Assembly (NCBI GenBank): GCA_016706545.1
Contig: JADJJK010000029.1
Span: 1-64,000 of the forward strand
DNA: 64,000 nt
Reading direction: 5' to 3'
Origin: Myxococcales bacterium
Lineage (GTDB): Bacteria; Myxococcota_A; Polyangia; Haliangiales; Haliangiaceae
Made by a program: the position numbers and the translations under genes. The notes under the pieces were generated by a model that saw only the letters and a list, made by a program, of their open reading frames with translations, did no database searches and was not told where the DNA came from. This document shows positions 45,787 through 56,100 of the stretch, piece by piece; the first letter of the stretch is position 1; every line of letters begins with the position of its first letter.

Positions 45787-45860
45787 GCGCCCATAGCTCA
45801 GCTGGATAGAGCAACGGCCTTCTAAGCCGTAGGTCGCAGGTTCGACTCCTGCTGGGCGCG
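45787..45860 (+). tRNA. tRNA-Arg (anticodon UCU)
   Basis: A 74-nt cloverleaf. Acceptor GCGCCCA pairs with TGGGCGC; D arm GCTCAGCTGGATAGAGC; anticodon stem ACGGC/GCCGT with loop CTTCTAA giving anticodon TCT; T arm with GGTTCGACTCC. The discriminator is G, and CCA is not encoded. It is flanked by GC-rich non-coding DNA with no integrase or attachment repeat visible. Confidence 0.95.
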
Positions 45861-45950
45861 CGAGCAAGCCGGAAGCTGACCGGAAAGCTGACCGGGAGCT
45901 GAGCGCGGGCCCACCGGGCGCCGCCCAGCGCCGCGCGCGGTGAACGGCAG

Positions 45951-48176
45951 CTATGGCAGCCGGGCCCGCACGGCGGCGGCGCGCTCGGTGACGAACTCCT
46001 TCCACGAGCCGGCGCGGCCGGCGAAGCCAGAGCAGTTCATGCCGGCCGGCGCGGCCATCGCCTCGGCCAGGTTCCCGGTGGCCATCCAGGCGTCGACCTT
46101 GGGGTGGACCACCGCCGGCGAGAGCGGGCCATCGATGAACTGCAGGAGGCGCGCGTGGAACTCCGCACGGTACGCTCGCAGGAAACTGTCCTTGAGGCGG
46201 TTCCAGCGTCCGCCGATGGCGTCCGCCTCGCCCTCGGCGCCCAGGTAGATCGACGAGTCCGCCGGGCGCCAGGAGCCAAAGTTCTTGTCCAGGTCCCACG
46301 GCATCATGATCCACCTGCCGTCGCGGCGACGGTACAGGTAGTGGTTGTGGATGTAGTCATCAAACGGCACCGACCAGTTGATGATCGCCATGTAGTCGAG
46401 CAGCCGCTCCAGATCGAAGTTGCGGGCGAAGAACTCGCGCTCGGCCGCGACACCTGCGGCGCGCGCGTCGTTGAGCTCCTCGACCAAGGTCATCACCGGG
46501 TCCGCGTTGCCCCAGCTATTGTGGGTCTTGCGATCGTAGGTCATCGCGTAGCGCTCGCGCGCGGACAGCCCGCACGCCGGACCTATCCGGCGCTCATCCG
46601 CCACGCCATAGGCGCCAGACTCCGAGCCGCCGCCGACCGCCTTGAACAGCTCTCCCACCGGCCCGACCTTCGCCATCATGTCGTCGCCCGGTCGCTCCAC
46701 CTCGAGCATGTAGTGGAAGTAGCCGCCGTTGATGTGCAGGCGAGCATAACGGGTCTCCGGCGCGGGGATGCCCGCGTCGCGGAACAGCCGATATCCCACG
46801 CCAAGGTCGTAGCCTGGGCAGGACTGCCAGTTCTTGTTGAGGATGATCTTCTCGCGCCCCTCGAGCCGCCGGTACCGCGGAAACGAGATGTGCCAGGACA
46901 GCGCGCGGATGGGGCCGGTGCTGGGCCCGGGGTAGGGCCAGCTCGGGAGATCCAGGCCCAGCGTGCGGTTGAAACGGCTGCCCTGATAGCGGACCCGCAC
47001 GTCGTAGACCTTGTCGCCGTGGAGCAGGAACGCCGGCGCCTCGTCATCCCAGCGCGGGTTGACATCGCAGCCGGTGTCGCGGCCACCTTGCAGGTTGGTC
47101 CAGAGCTGGCCCCAGGCCGCGGGCGCGATCTGCAGGTGATAGGTGCGCGTGGTGGTCGCCACCGCGGGCGTCTTGGCATAGGCGTGCCAGCGGTATGGGT
47201 CCGTGGCGCGCGGTGAGATCACCTCGCCGCCAGCGCCGCGATCGGCGCGGACGCGATACCGCACCACCACGCCCTCCGCCACCGCCGGGATCGACGCCAC
47301 GAACTGCCGGGCGCCGCGGTCGGTCATCGCCACGCGCGTGACCGGCTCATCGGTCCGCGCGATGTCGTCCACGAAGTACTCCAGCTCCACCGCGCTGGCC
47401 GCGCCCTGCGCCGACAGCGTGGCCACCAGCTCGTCGGCGCCGCCCGGCGGCCCGGGCGTGCGCTCGCGATCGAGCACGATCGCGGGCGCCACCGCCGCCG
47501 CGCTCGTGTTGGCCGCCCCAGGCGTCGAGCCATCGAGCACCGACAGCGCCCAGGTCGCCGGATCGGAGGTCGGCAGCGCGAAGCTGATGCGCTCGAGCGA
47601 GTAGCCCTTGTACCGGTGGGTCTCCAGCGGCAACAGGCCTGGCTCGAGCCAGTCTTCTCCTGCCCCCAGCGCGTCCGCGGCCACCGGCCATGGCGCGTCG
47701 TCCTCGTAGGTGAGCGAGTCCACCTCCACGCCGTCCTGGCCAAGCAGCGCGAGCGTGTCCTTGCCGTTGTCGAGCTCGCCGTCGTAGTCGCCAAGCAGCG
47801 CGCCGAGGTCGAGGCCCCAGACCTGCGACAGCCGCTGTCGGTCCTTGGCGATCACCCGGTACTCGCCGGGCAAGATCGCCGCGCCAGCGGGGAACTCGAA
47901 GGCCAGGGCTTTGCCCTGGAGCCTCCACCCCGTCAGGTCCACCTTCACCGTCCCGGCGTTGAACAGCTCGACGAACTCGTGGCGCTCGGCGTAGTCGTCC
48001 TCGGCGACAGGGTGATAGTGGACCTCGGAGAACCGGACCTCACGCCGTGGCGAGTCGGAATCTCCGTCGGAGCCACAGCCGGCGGCGACCACCACCGCGG
48101 CCAAGGCCAGCTCGGCGACGCGCCCACCGAAGGTGGGAAGCCCGCCTGGGGTTCCGCTGCAAGGTTGGCGATCCAC
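45951..48176 (-). CDS. CotH-kinase-type lipoprotein with lamin-tail domain (copy 1)
   Basis: A 741-aa protein. Lipoprotein signal near residues 20-34 (ALAAVVVAAGC); lamin-tail-like domain (about 45-165: FSEVHYHPVAEDDYAERHEF, WRLQGKALAFEFPAG, LPGEYRVIAKDRQRL). Then a beta-sandwich region and a CotH-like domain (about 360-700) with HINGGYFHYMLEVERPGDDM, DYMAIINWSVPFDDYIHNHY and WDLDKNFG, in which Asp residues would bind Mg/ATP. CotH proteins are atypical surface kinases first known from spore coats. It is followed by a close paralogue, arranged head to tail. Confidence 0.82.
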   Translation of the reverse strand: MDRQPCSGTPGGLPTFGGRVAELALAAVVVAAGCGSDGDSDSPRREVRFSEVHYHPVAEDDYAERHEFVELFNAGTVKVDLTGWRLQGKALAFEFPAGAAILPGEYRVIAKDRQRLSQVWGLDLGALLGDYDGELDNGKDTLALLGQDGVEVDSLTYEDDAPWPVAADALGAGEDWLEPGLLPLETHRYKGYSLERISFALPTSDPATWALSVLDGSTPGAANTSAAAVAPAIVLDRERTPGPPGGADELVATLSAQGAASAVELEYFVDDIARTDEPVTRVAMTDRGARQFVASIPAVAEGVVVRYRVRADRGAGGEVISPRATDPYRWHAYAKTPAVATTTRTYHLQIAPAAWGQLWTNLQGGRDTGCDVNPRWDDEAPAFLLHGDKVYDVRVRYQGSRFNRTLGLDLPSWPYPGPSTGPIRALSWHISFPRYRRLEGREKIILNKNWQSCPGYDLGVGYRLFRDAGIPAPETRYARLHINGGYFHYMLEVERPGDDMMAKVGPVGELFKAVGGGSESGAYGVADERRIGPACGLSARERYAMTYDRKTHNSWGNADPVMTLVEELNDARAAGVAAEREFFARNFDLERLLDYMAIINWSVPFDDYIHNHYLYRRRDGRWIMMPWDLDKNFGSWRPADSSIYLGAEGEADAIGGRWNRLKDSFLRAYRAEFHARLLQFIDGPLSPAVVHPKVDAWMATGNLAEAMAAPAGMNCSGFAGRAGSWKEFVTERAAAVRARLP

Positions 48177-48245
48177 GGTGAGGGCAGTGTATCAAGTCTC
48201 GCGCGGACGGGATCGCCCCATACGCATGAGGATGCTCGGCGACCT

Positions 48246-50453
48246 CTACGGCAAGCGCGCGCGCACCGCCGCGGCGCGGTCGGTGGCGAACTGCTTCCAG
48301 CTCGCGGCCCGCCCGGTGAAGTTGCCGCAGGACAGGCCGGTGGGGGCGGCCAGCGCCTCGGCCACGTTGGCGGTGGCGGTCCACTCGTCGACCTTGGTGT
48401 GGACAACGGCAGGCGACAGCGGGCCATCGATCATCTGCCGCAGGCGCGCGTGATACTCCGCGCGGTACGAGCGCAGGAAGCTGTCCTTGATGTAGTTCCA
48501 CCAGCCGTTGCGATTGTCCGGATCGTTCTGGGCGCCGATGTAGATCGAGGAGTTCGCGCCCTTCCAGCCGCCGAAGTCCAGGTCCAGGTCCCACGGCATC
48601 AGCAGCCACTTGCTGTCTCGCCGTCGATACAGATAGTGATTCTGGAACATGTCATCAAAGGGCACGGCCCAGTTGATGATGGCCATGTGATCGAGCAGGC
48701 GCTCCAGATCGAAGTGCTTGGCGAAGAACGCGCGCTCGGCCGCCACGCCCGCGGCGCGCGCGGCCGCCAGCTCGGTGATGAGCTCGATGATCGGATCGGG
48801 TTGGCCCCACTTGGTGTGCGTCTTGCGGTCATAGGTGAGGGCGTAGCGCGCCCGCGCGCTGAGCCCGCAGTTGGGGCCCATCACGCGCGCGTCGCCGATG
48901 CCGTAGGCGCCGTCGGTGACGCCGCCCACCGACTTGAACAGATCGCCCACCGGTCCAACCTTCGCCATCATGTCCTCGCCGGCGCGCTCGACCTCCAGCA
49001 TGTAGTGATAGTACCCGCCGTTGATGTGCAGGCGGGCGTAGCGCGTCTCCGGGGCCGGGACCCCGGCGTCGCGGAACAACCGAAAGCCCACCGCGGCGTC
49101 ATAGCCCGGGCAGCCCTGGCGGTTCTTGCTGAGGATCAGCTCGCCGCGGCCCTCGAACTTGCGGTATCGCGGAAACGACAGGTGCCAGGACAGCGCGCGC
49201 ACCGGGCCGGCGCTCGGCCCAGGGTGCGGCCAGGCCGGCAGATCGGCGCCGTTGGTCCGGTTGAAGCGGCTGCCTTGATACCGCGCCATCACGTCGTAGA
49301 CCTTGTCGCCATAGAGCAACACCGCCGGGACCTCGTTGTTCCAGATCGGGTTGACGGTGCAGCCGTTGTCTCGCCCGGCCTGCACGTTGTTCCAGAGCTG
49401 GCCCCAGCTCGCCGGGGCGATCTGCAGGTGATAGGTGCGGGTCGCCGCGGCCACCGCAGGCGTCTTGGCATAGGCGTGCCAGCGGTACGGGTCGGTCGGG
49501 CGCGGGGAGATGACCTCGTCGCCGGCGCCGCGGTCGGCGCGGATGCGGTAGCGCACCACCACGCCCTCGGCCACCGCCGGGATCGACGCCACGAACTGCC
49601 GGGCGCCGCGGTCGGCCATCGCGGTCATCGCGGTCCGGGTGGTCGGCTCGCCGGCCCGCGCGATGTCATCGACGAACCACTCGACCTCGACCGCATCGGC
49701 CGGGCCTTGCGGCGACAGCGTCGCGACCAGCTCATCCATGCCGCCGGCTGGCCCCGCGGTGCGCTCGCGGTCGAGGACGATCGCTGGCGCCACCGACGCC
49801 GCGCTGGCGTTGGCCTTGCCGGGCGTCGAGCCATCCAGCAACGAGGGCGCCCAGGTGGCGGCCTCTGACGTGGGCAGCGCGAAGTTGATGCGCTCGATCG
49901 AGTAGCCCTTGTACCGGTGGGTGTCGAGTGGCAAGAGCGCGGGGTCGAGCCAGTCGTCCCCGGCGCCCAGCGCGTCGGCGGCCACCGGCCACGGCGCGTC
50001 GTCGTCATAGGTGAGCTTGTCGATCTCGGCGCCGTCGCCATCGAGGAGCCACAGCGTCTCCTTGCCGTTGTCGAGCTCGCCGGTGTAGTCGCCCAGGAGG
50101 GTCGCGGCCTCCAGCGCCCACACCTGCGCCAGGCGATCTCGGTTCTTGGCGATCACGCGATATTCGCCGGGCGCGATGGAGGAGCCGTCCGGGAACTCGA
50201 AGCTGACCGTGGAGCCGACGAGCTTCCAGCCGGACAGGTCCACCTTGGAGGAGCCGTCGTTGTAGATCTCCACGAACTCGTGGCGATCTTCGTAGTCGTC
50301 CTCGAGCGCTGGGTGATAGTGGATCTCGGAGAACAGGACCTCCGGCGCCTCGGCGCCGCACGCGCCCGCGCCGAGCGCCGCGCTCAACCCGAGCGTGACC
50401 AGCCTGCAAAGCTTCCAGGAGGATCGCACCGTCGACAATGGCTCTACTTGCAC
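48246..50453 (-). CDS. CotH-kinase-type lipoprotein with lamin-tail domain (copy 2)
   Basis: A 735-aa paralogue of copy 1 with the same order: signal LVTLGLSAALGAGAC, lamin-tail-like FSEIHYHPALEDDYEDRHEF, beta region, and CotH part with HINGGYYHYMLEVERAGEDM, DHMAIINWAVPFDDMFQNHY and WDLDLDFGGW. The first 70 bp between the copies is short, so the pair is probably an operon, copy 2 being promoter-proximal. Sequence similarity runs over the whole length, indicating tandem duplication followed by divergence. Its start may also be GTG 50429. Substrates are unknown. Confidence 0.82.
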   Translation of the reverse strand: MQVEPLSTVRSSWKLCRLVTLGLSAALGAGACGAEAPEVLFSEIHYHPALEDDYEDRHEFVEIYNDGSSKVDLSGWKLVGSTVSFEFPDGSSIAPGEYRVIAKNRDRLAQVWALEAATLLGDYTGELDNGKETLWLLDGDGAEIDKLTYDDDAPWPVAADALGAGDDWLDPALLPLDTHRYKGYSIERINFALPTSEAATWAPSLLDGSTPGKANASAASVAPAIVLDRERTAGPAGGMDELVATLSPQGPADAVEVEWFVDDIARAGEPTTRTAMTAMADRGARQFVASIPAVAEGVVVRYRIRADRGAGDEVISPRPTDPYRWHAYAKTPAVAAATRTYHLQIAPASWGQLWNNVQAGRDNGCTVNPIWNNEVPAVLLYGDKVYDVMARYQGSRFNRTNGADLPAWPHPGPSAGPVRALSWHLSFPRYRKFEGRGELILSKNRQGCPGYDAAVGFRLFRDAGVPAPETRYARLHINGGYYHYMLEVERAGEDMMAKVGPVGDLFKSVGGVTDGAYGIGDARVMGPNCGLSARARYALTYDRKTHTKWGQPDPIIELITELAAARAAGVAAERAFFAKHFDLERLLDHMAIINWAVPFDDMFQNHYLYRRRDSKWLLMPWDLDLDFGGWKGANSSIYIGAQNDPDNRNGWWNYIKDSFLRSYRAEYHARLRQMIDGPLSPAVVHTKVDEWTATANVAEALAAPTGLSCGNFTGRAASWKQFATDRAAAVRARLP

Positions 50454-50607
50454 CGTCTGCCATTGTACTCAAGCCGGCGCGGGAAGTGGGGGAGCATCTG
50501 GGTAGCGCTCGACAAAAGGGTCCGCCTGGAGCGGGCCTGCTGCCGCGACCTCAAGCTTCCCGAAGCCTTACGCCCACCCTGGGCGCACGCCATGCCACAC
50601 TTGGCCG

Positions 50608-51471
50608 ATGTCGGCCCCCTCGCCCTCACCCTTTGAAGGCCTGCTGCAGAAAGGCGATCTTCTGCAAGCGCTGGCGCTCTTGCACCAGGAACTGCAGGCC
50701 AGCGAACCCGATCCCGGCAGGCTGCTCATGATCTTCAGCCTGGAGGTGCGGCTGCATCGCTTCGCGGACGCGCAGGCCACGCTGCGGCACGTCATCGAGC
50801 TGGCGCCACAGGCGGCGGCCGGGCTTGCGTCGTACGGCCGCTGCGCGCGCGCCGAAGAAGCGAGGCTCGCGCGGCTGACCTCGCCGGAGGTCGCCGGGCA
50901 ACGCGCGGCGCTGTTGCCGCCGCCTCCTCATCTCCTTTCGTACTCGACCGCCGCGGTGCAGCACGCGCAGGGCCACCACGCGGTCGCGGCGGCCGCGCTG
51001 GAGCAGGCCAACGCGCAGCGCCCCAGGGTGAGCGGGACCTTCACCTGGACCTCCGGGCGCACGCAGCGCTTCGTCGACCTGCTCGACATGGACGCGCTCA
51101 CCGGCGCGGTGTTGCCGTGCTTCGGCGGCGACGCGCTCCTGGACCTGCCCTACTGCCAGCTCCGCAGCGTCACGTTCATGCGCGGGCCGTCGTCGTTCGA
51201 CGCGCTGTGGGTCCCCGCCGAGATCGTCCTTGTCGACGGCCAGCTCGTCCACGTCCGGGTGCCGGCGCTGTACGTGGGCACCGGGGTCGCGGAGTTCGCC
51301 TCGGCGCGTATGGGCCAGTCCACGCTGTTTTTCCATGACAAGGGATACTGCGTGGGCCTTGGCCAGCGCGATCTCGAGCTTCACGGCGAAGGCGGCGAGC
51401 GCACGATGGTGGGCATCCTGGCCGCGGCGAAGATCGACTTCGACGCGCCGGCCTCGCTCGAGCCTAGCTGA
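50608..51471 (+). CDS. tagJ: ImpE/TagJ-family T6SS accessory protein (orphan)
   Basis: A 287-aa protein. The N-terminus is TPR-like (LLQKGDLLQALALLHQELQA, LEVRLHRFADAQATLRHVIE). The C-terminal ImpE domain contains RFVDLLDMDALTGAVLPCFG, LDLPYCQLRSVTFMRGPSSF, DALWVPAEIVLVDGQLVHVR and VPALYVGTGVAEFASARMGQ. In type VI secretion clusters TagJ binds the sheath protein TssB and affects sheath handling by ClpV. Here no other T6SS genes are present, so the gene is either split from its cluster or has another role. It is divergent from the CotH genes and converges with the YetA-like lipoprotein gene 21 bp away. Confidence 0.75.
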   Translation: MSAPSPSPFEGLLQKGDLLQALALLHQELQASEPDPGRLLMIFSLEVRLHRFADAQATLRHVIELAPQAAAGLASYGRCARAEEARLARLTSPEVAGQRAALLPPPPHLLSYSTAAVQHAQGHHAVAAAALEQANAQRPRVSGTFTWTSGRTQRFVDLLDMDALTGAVLPCFGGDALLDLPYCQLRSVTFMRGPSSFDALWVPAEIVLVDGQLVHVRVPALYVGTGVAEFASARMGQSTLFFHDKGYCVGLGQRDLELHGEGGERTMVGILAAAKIDFDAPASLEPS

Positions 51472-51492
51472 CCGCCGGCGCGCGGCCGCAGC

Positions 51493-53088
51493 TCACAAGA
51501 GCAGCGCCGGGGTCGCGACCGCGGTGCGGCACTGCCAGTTGAAGCTGCGAACGTGCCCCGCGAAGCCCCGCGCGCGCAGGCCGTCGATGAGCTGCGTCGC
51601 TTGCTGGCGCAGCCCCGCGTCTCGCTTGCCGTCCAGGCGCCAGGCCAGCGCCACCAGATACGCGGCCTCGCCCCAGTGCTCGTCGGTCTCATCGGGCTGG
51701 CTTCGCCCGGCGCCCACGCCCATCCAGTAGTAGGGCCGGCCGGTCAGCGGATCGCGGCCATCTCGGGCGATGCTGCGCCCGAGCTTTATCAGAGACTCGC
51801 GCACCAAGAGCGCGCGCTCGCCGCCGACCCGGGTGGCGTAGGTCAGCAAGGCCTCGGCCAAGATCGCGCTCATCCACGGGCTGCAGCCATCGTGGCCATA
51901 GGGTTCGCTGTGCGCGGTGGCCGAGTGCGCGAAGCAGCGCGCCTCACGGTCAGCGTAGCCCGGCGGGTAGCTGTCCTGGAGCTGGAGGTAGGCCGTCGCC
52001 GCGGCGTCGGCGAGCTGCGAGAAGCGCTCGGCCTCATCATCGGAGACCACGGCCGCCCACTCGAAGGCCAGCAGGCCAAAGCCGGCGTGGCGCTCGGTCC
52101 AGAAGTCGTCGCCTCCGGCGTAACCTGGGCTATCCCACAACCTGGCGGCGCGGCGCGCGATGGCCTCGGCTGCCTCGCGGTGGCGGTCGTCTCCGGTCAG
52201 CAGGTAGTGCAACGCCAGGCCCTGGCTGTAGTGATACTTGAGGTCTTCGCTGGCCCCCGGCACCGCCAGCGCGCTGACCACGCCTTCGGCGTCCAGCGTC
52301 AAGCCGGCGCGATAGAGCTCCACCTCGCGCGCCGCGGCCTCCAGCGGCGCGAGCGCCCCGGTGAACACGTGACCGCGCACCATGGCCGTCACTCGATCGA
52401 ACAGCCAGACCTCTCGCCGCGCCGCGCCCTCCAGGAAGACCTCGGTGCCAAAGCGCTGGTAGTCGCAGACGTTGGCCCATGCATCCAGGGCGGTCCCCAG
52501 GAGCTGTGCGCGCGGCACCATCGGGCCGACCAGCCCGCTCTGCGCCAGGTGCGCCGCCGGCAACAGCGCCCACACCGCCGGCAGCCCCTGCTCGTCCACC
52601 AGCGCGGACACCGGGAGCAGCTCCACGCCACCTTGGCCCACCTGGCCAAGCGTCACCTCGAGCTGCGTGGTCCCCGGCGCGGGCTCCACCTGGAGCTGCA
52701 CGCTGCGCCAGCTCCCATCCGGGTATCTGGCCAGGCCGCGCCGCGCCGCTGGCAGCTCCTGGCCCTGCGCGCTGACGCGGAGCGCGTGCTCATCGCGCAG
52801 GCTGCCCTGTGCCAGCGGGACCGCGAAGTTCAATCGCCGCGGCGCGCGGGGCGCGCGGGGCACGCGCGGCGAGAGCTCCACCGTGATCGAGACCGCGGGC
52901 GCTGGCGCCGCGCTGGGAGACTCGGCGCCGGCGCCAGGCCGACCTGCGCACGCTGTGACGATGCTCACGGTCAGGAGCACGCAGGCTCGCCCGACGACGC
53001 CGCCGCGGACAGGCGCGGCGCTCCTCGTCGGCGCGTCGAGACCGCCTTCCTCCAAGGGTGTCCTTGCCCCGGCCGCAGGTGCCTTCAT
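51493..53088 (-). CDS. Secreted lipoprotein with RIFT-barrel and helical-toroid parts (YetA-like)
   Basis: A 531-aa protein. A signal with lipobox TVSIVTAC (about residue 47) follows an Arg-rich N-terminus. A beta domain (about 70-170: RRLNFAVPLAQGSLRDEHAL, PDGSWRSVQLQV) resembles the RIFT barrel of YetA/PcRGLX-type polysaccharide lyases. The C-terminal ~280 residues are helical hairpins (YSQGLALHYLLTGDDRHREA, FGLLAFEWAAVVSD, CSPWMSAILAEALLTYATRV, EAAYLVALAWRLDG), an alpha/alpha toroid typical of glycoside-active enzymes. A role in polysaccharide breakdown is inferred, not proven. ATG 53088 is chosen to place the signal near the N-terminus. It is divergent from the M48 gene across 92 bp. Confidence 0.6.
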   Translation of the reverse strand: MKAPAAGARTPLEEGGLDAPTRSAAPVRGGVVGRACVLLTVSIVTACAGRPGAGAESPSAAPAPAVSITVELSPRVPRAPRAPRRLNFAVPLAQGSLRDEHALRVSAQGQELPAARRGLARYPDGSWRSVQLQVEPAPGTTQLEVTLGQVGQGGVELLPVSALVDEQGLPAVWALLPAAHLAQSGLVGPMVPRAQLLGTALDAWANVCDYQRFGTEVFLEGAARREVWLFDRVTAMVRGHVFTGALAPLEAAAREVELYRAGLTLDAEGVVSALAVPGASEDLKYHYSQGLALHYLLTGDDRHREAAEAIARRAARLWDSPGYAGGDDFWTERHAGFGLLAFEWAAVVSDDEAERFSQLADAAATAYLQLQDSYPPGYADREARCFAHSATAHSEPYGHDGCSPWMSAILAEALLTYATRVGGERALLVRESLIKLGRSIARDGRDPLTGRPYYWMGVGAGRSQPDETDEHWGEAAYLVALAWRLDGKRDAGLRQQATQLIDGLRARGFAGHVRSFNWQCRTAVATPALLL

Positions 53089-53180
53089 GGGCCCAAGCCT
53101 ACGATGAAACCTCGCGTGGCGGAGCGCTCCTCGGCGCCACCGGCGATGATACGCTCGCGGTCTCACGCGAGGAGAGTGGA

Positions 53181-56100
53181 GTGGTCGATCTAGTGGAGCA
53201 GGGCATCTATCCTCCGGGGCCGACGCAGGTGCCGGCCGATCTCGTCGTCCCCAGCGCCACCTACCGCCGCCACGCAGCGCTGGCGGTCGCTGGGCTGCTC
53301 CTGTTCATCGCGGCGTACCTGGCGCTGGGCATCTGGCTCACCCGGACCACGCTTCGCCTGTTCGCCTTCGGGTTCTCCGCGCAGAGCCTGGGCATCCTCC
53401 CCCTCTTGCTCGGCGTCGGCTCCGGCTTGCTCACGGTGTTCGTGTGGAAGGCGCTGTTCTTCCGCAAGCGCGACAAGGCGTCCACTCACCGCGAGCTCAC
53501 CGCCGAGGACCACCCTCGGCTCTTTGCGTTCCTGCACCGCCTGGCTGACGAGGCCCGGGCGCCGCGGCCGCATCGCGTGTTCGTGTCCGCCGAGGTCAAC
53601 GCTGGGGTGTTCTACGACCTCACGCTGCTAAACCTCATCATCCCGTCCCGCAAGAACCTGCAGATCGGGCTGGGGCTGGTGAACACGCTGAGCCTCAGCG
53701 AGTTCAAGGCAGTGCTGGCGCACGAGTTTGGCCACTTCACCCAGCGCACGATGGCGATCGGCCGATGGGTCTACATCGCCCAGCAGATCGCCGGCGGCGT
53801 GGTCGCGCGCAGAGACAGCCTGGACGAGCTGCTGCTCTCGATCTCCAACTGGGATCTGCGGGTGGCGTGGATCGGCTGGATCTTGCGACTCATCATCTGG
53901 TCTATCCGCTCCATCGCAGACACCATGTTCCGCTGGGTGGTGCTCGCCGAGCGCGCGCTTGGACGCGAGATGGAGCGCCACGCTGATCTCGTCGCGGTGT
54001 CGCTGGCCGGCAGCGACGCGCCGATCCACGCGCTGCACCGGCTCGCGGCCGCCGACAGCGCCATGGACCGCGCCCTCGGCTTCATGGAGAGCGAAGGGAA
54101 GGCCGAGCGGGCGGTCCTCGATGTCCTCGCCGTTCAGAGCCGCGTCATCGAGCACATGCAGATCATCCTCGACGACCCGCTGTACGGCGAGGTGCCGCCG
54201 CTGCCCGCCATGCCCGCGGCCCATCGCCTGTTCAAGGCGCGGCTCGCTCACCCTCCCAGGATGTGGTCCACCCATCCGCCCAACGAGGAGCGGGAGAACC
54301 TGGCCAAGCAGCGCTACCTCCCTGCCCCGCTCGATGACCGCAGCCCATGGCTCTTGTTTGAAGATCCCGCTCGGCTGCGCGAACAGGTGACCAAGGAGAT
54401 CTATGTCGAGGGCAAGCGGCCCCAGGTGGTGCCCTCGATCGCGGAGTCCCTGCGCACGCTCGACCTCAACCTCGACAAGCCGACCTTCGATCCTCGCTAC
54501 CGCGGCGTGTACCTGGGGCGCTCGGTGGTCCGGCATGCGCTGACACCCGAGCAGCTCTACGACGACGCAGCGGCCCCCGACGAGCGTGACGAAGCTGACG
54601 AGCGTGACGAGCCAGGTCTGCGCGCGCAGCTGAGCGAGCTCTACCCCGAGGAGGTGCGCCAGGAGCTGTCGCGTCGCCGGGAGCTGTTGGAGGAGCTCGC
54701 GCTGCTGCGCGCCCTCGAGACCGGGGCCTTCGACGCGCCGGGTCGGATCATCCGCCACCGCGGCCAGGAGCACGCTCGGCGCGAGCTGCCGAGCTTGCTG
54801 GCGACCACCCGGCGAGAGCTCGACGACGTCGAGCGCAAGCTGACCGCGCACGACCAGCGCTGCCGCACCGCCCACTTGCACGCGGCGCGCGCTTTGGGAG
54901 AGGGCTGGGAGGCGACGCTGCGAGGGCTCGGCGCGCTCTTGCACTACGCCACCCACCGCGAGCTTGACCTCGACGACGCGATCGGCGCCCTGCAGAACGC
55001 CATCGCGGTGGTCACCGCGGATGGGCGCGTCAGCGACGCCGAGCGCGAGCGGGTGCTGGGCGTGGCGCTCGACCTGCACGAGATCTTGCGTCAGATCCAC
55101 CAGCAGGCGCCGCGCGTGGAGCTCGGCCCAGGGGTGACGCGCCGCCTGGAATGCGAGAGCTGGGCCGCCAAGCTCGGCGGCGACCTGACGCTGCCACCGC
55201 CGTCCCCCGAGCAGCTCGGGGACTGGCTCGGCGCAGTCCGCTCCTGGTCCGACTCCGCGTCGATGGAGCTGGCGGTGCTGCGCAGCGGCACGCTCGACGA
55301 GCTCTTGGCCACCGAGCAGCAGGTGGCCGTGGCGACGCAGCGAGGAGAGCCCCTGCCCGCGCCGCCCACGCCCGTGCCCGCGGTGGCCACCAGGTACCGC
55401 GCGTTTCCGCCGTCTGCGGAGCGCCCGCTGCAGACTCGCCTTGGCTGGTGGGACCGGTTCGCGGTGGCGGACGGCTATCTCCCGGGCGCGGTGCGGCTGG
55501 CGGTGGCGGGCACGATCGTCGGTTCGATGATGCTCCTGGGCAACGTCACAGAGGAGCGCGACGGCGATCTACGCCCCGGCTGGGATTCCGCGGCCACCGA
55601 GAGCTCCCCGCACAACACCAGCTCGGTCACCGTGTACAACGGCCTCGACGTGCGCGTGGTGGTCGACATGAACGGGCGCGAAGTGGTGCTCGATCCGGGC
55701 GCGCACCAGAGCGTCTTCGTGGTGGCGCGGCCCTGGATCCCGGTCACCACCACCGTCGAATGGGAGGAAGGGCGAGGGGAGCTCGTCGACCGCTTTCACC
55801 CCCAGGTGGAGATCGGGCACCGCTATCTGTACAACGTCGGCGCGGCGGCCCCGCTCTTTCAGTGGACCCTGCAAGACGGGGTGCCCACCGGGGCGGCCAC
55901 TCTGATCGGCGCGCCGCAGTGGCACGAGACCGCGAGCATCGTGCGCCTCGACACCAGCCCCAACACCCTGCACCAGCGCCAGGGCCAAGACGCGGTGCTG
56001 GCGAGCCCCCCGCTCCTCGATGGCAGCGGCATGCTCGAGCCCACCGCAGATCCGTCCCCGCTGCGCGCCGCCGCGCTGGCGCACGCGCGCTGGGATCGCG

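Noticed and set aside
45787..45860. Genomic island insertion at the tRNA-Arg gene
   Set aside because: No integrase, no repeated tRNA 3' end and no change of gene style on either side was seen.
47616..49868. Plus-strand open frame of 750 codons across the two CotH-like genes
   Set aside because: It crosses two clear opposite-strand genes and has shadow-type composition.
53628..55100. Minus-strand open frame of ~490 codons inside the M48 gene
   Set aside because: The plus-strand gene has a zinc motif and domain structure; the antisense frame has none.
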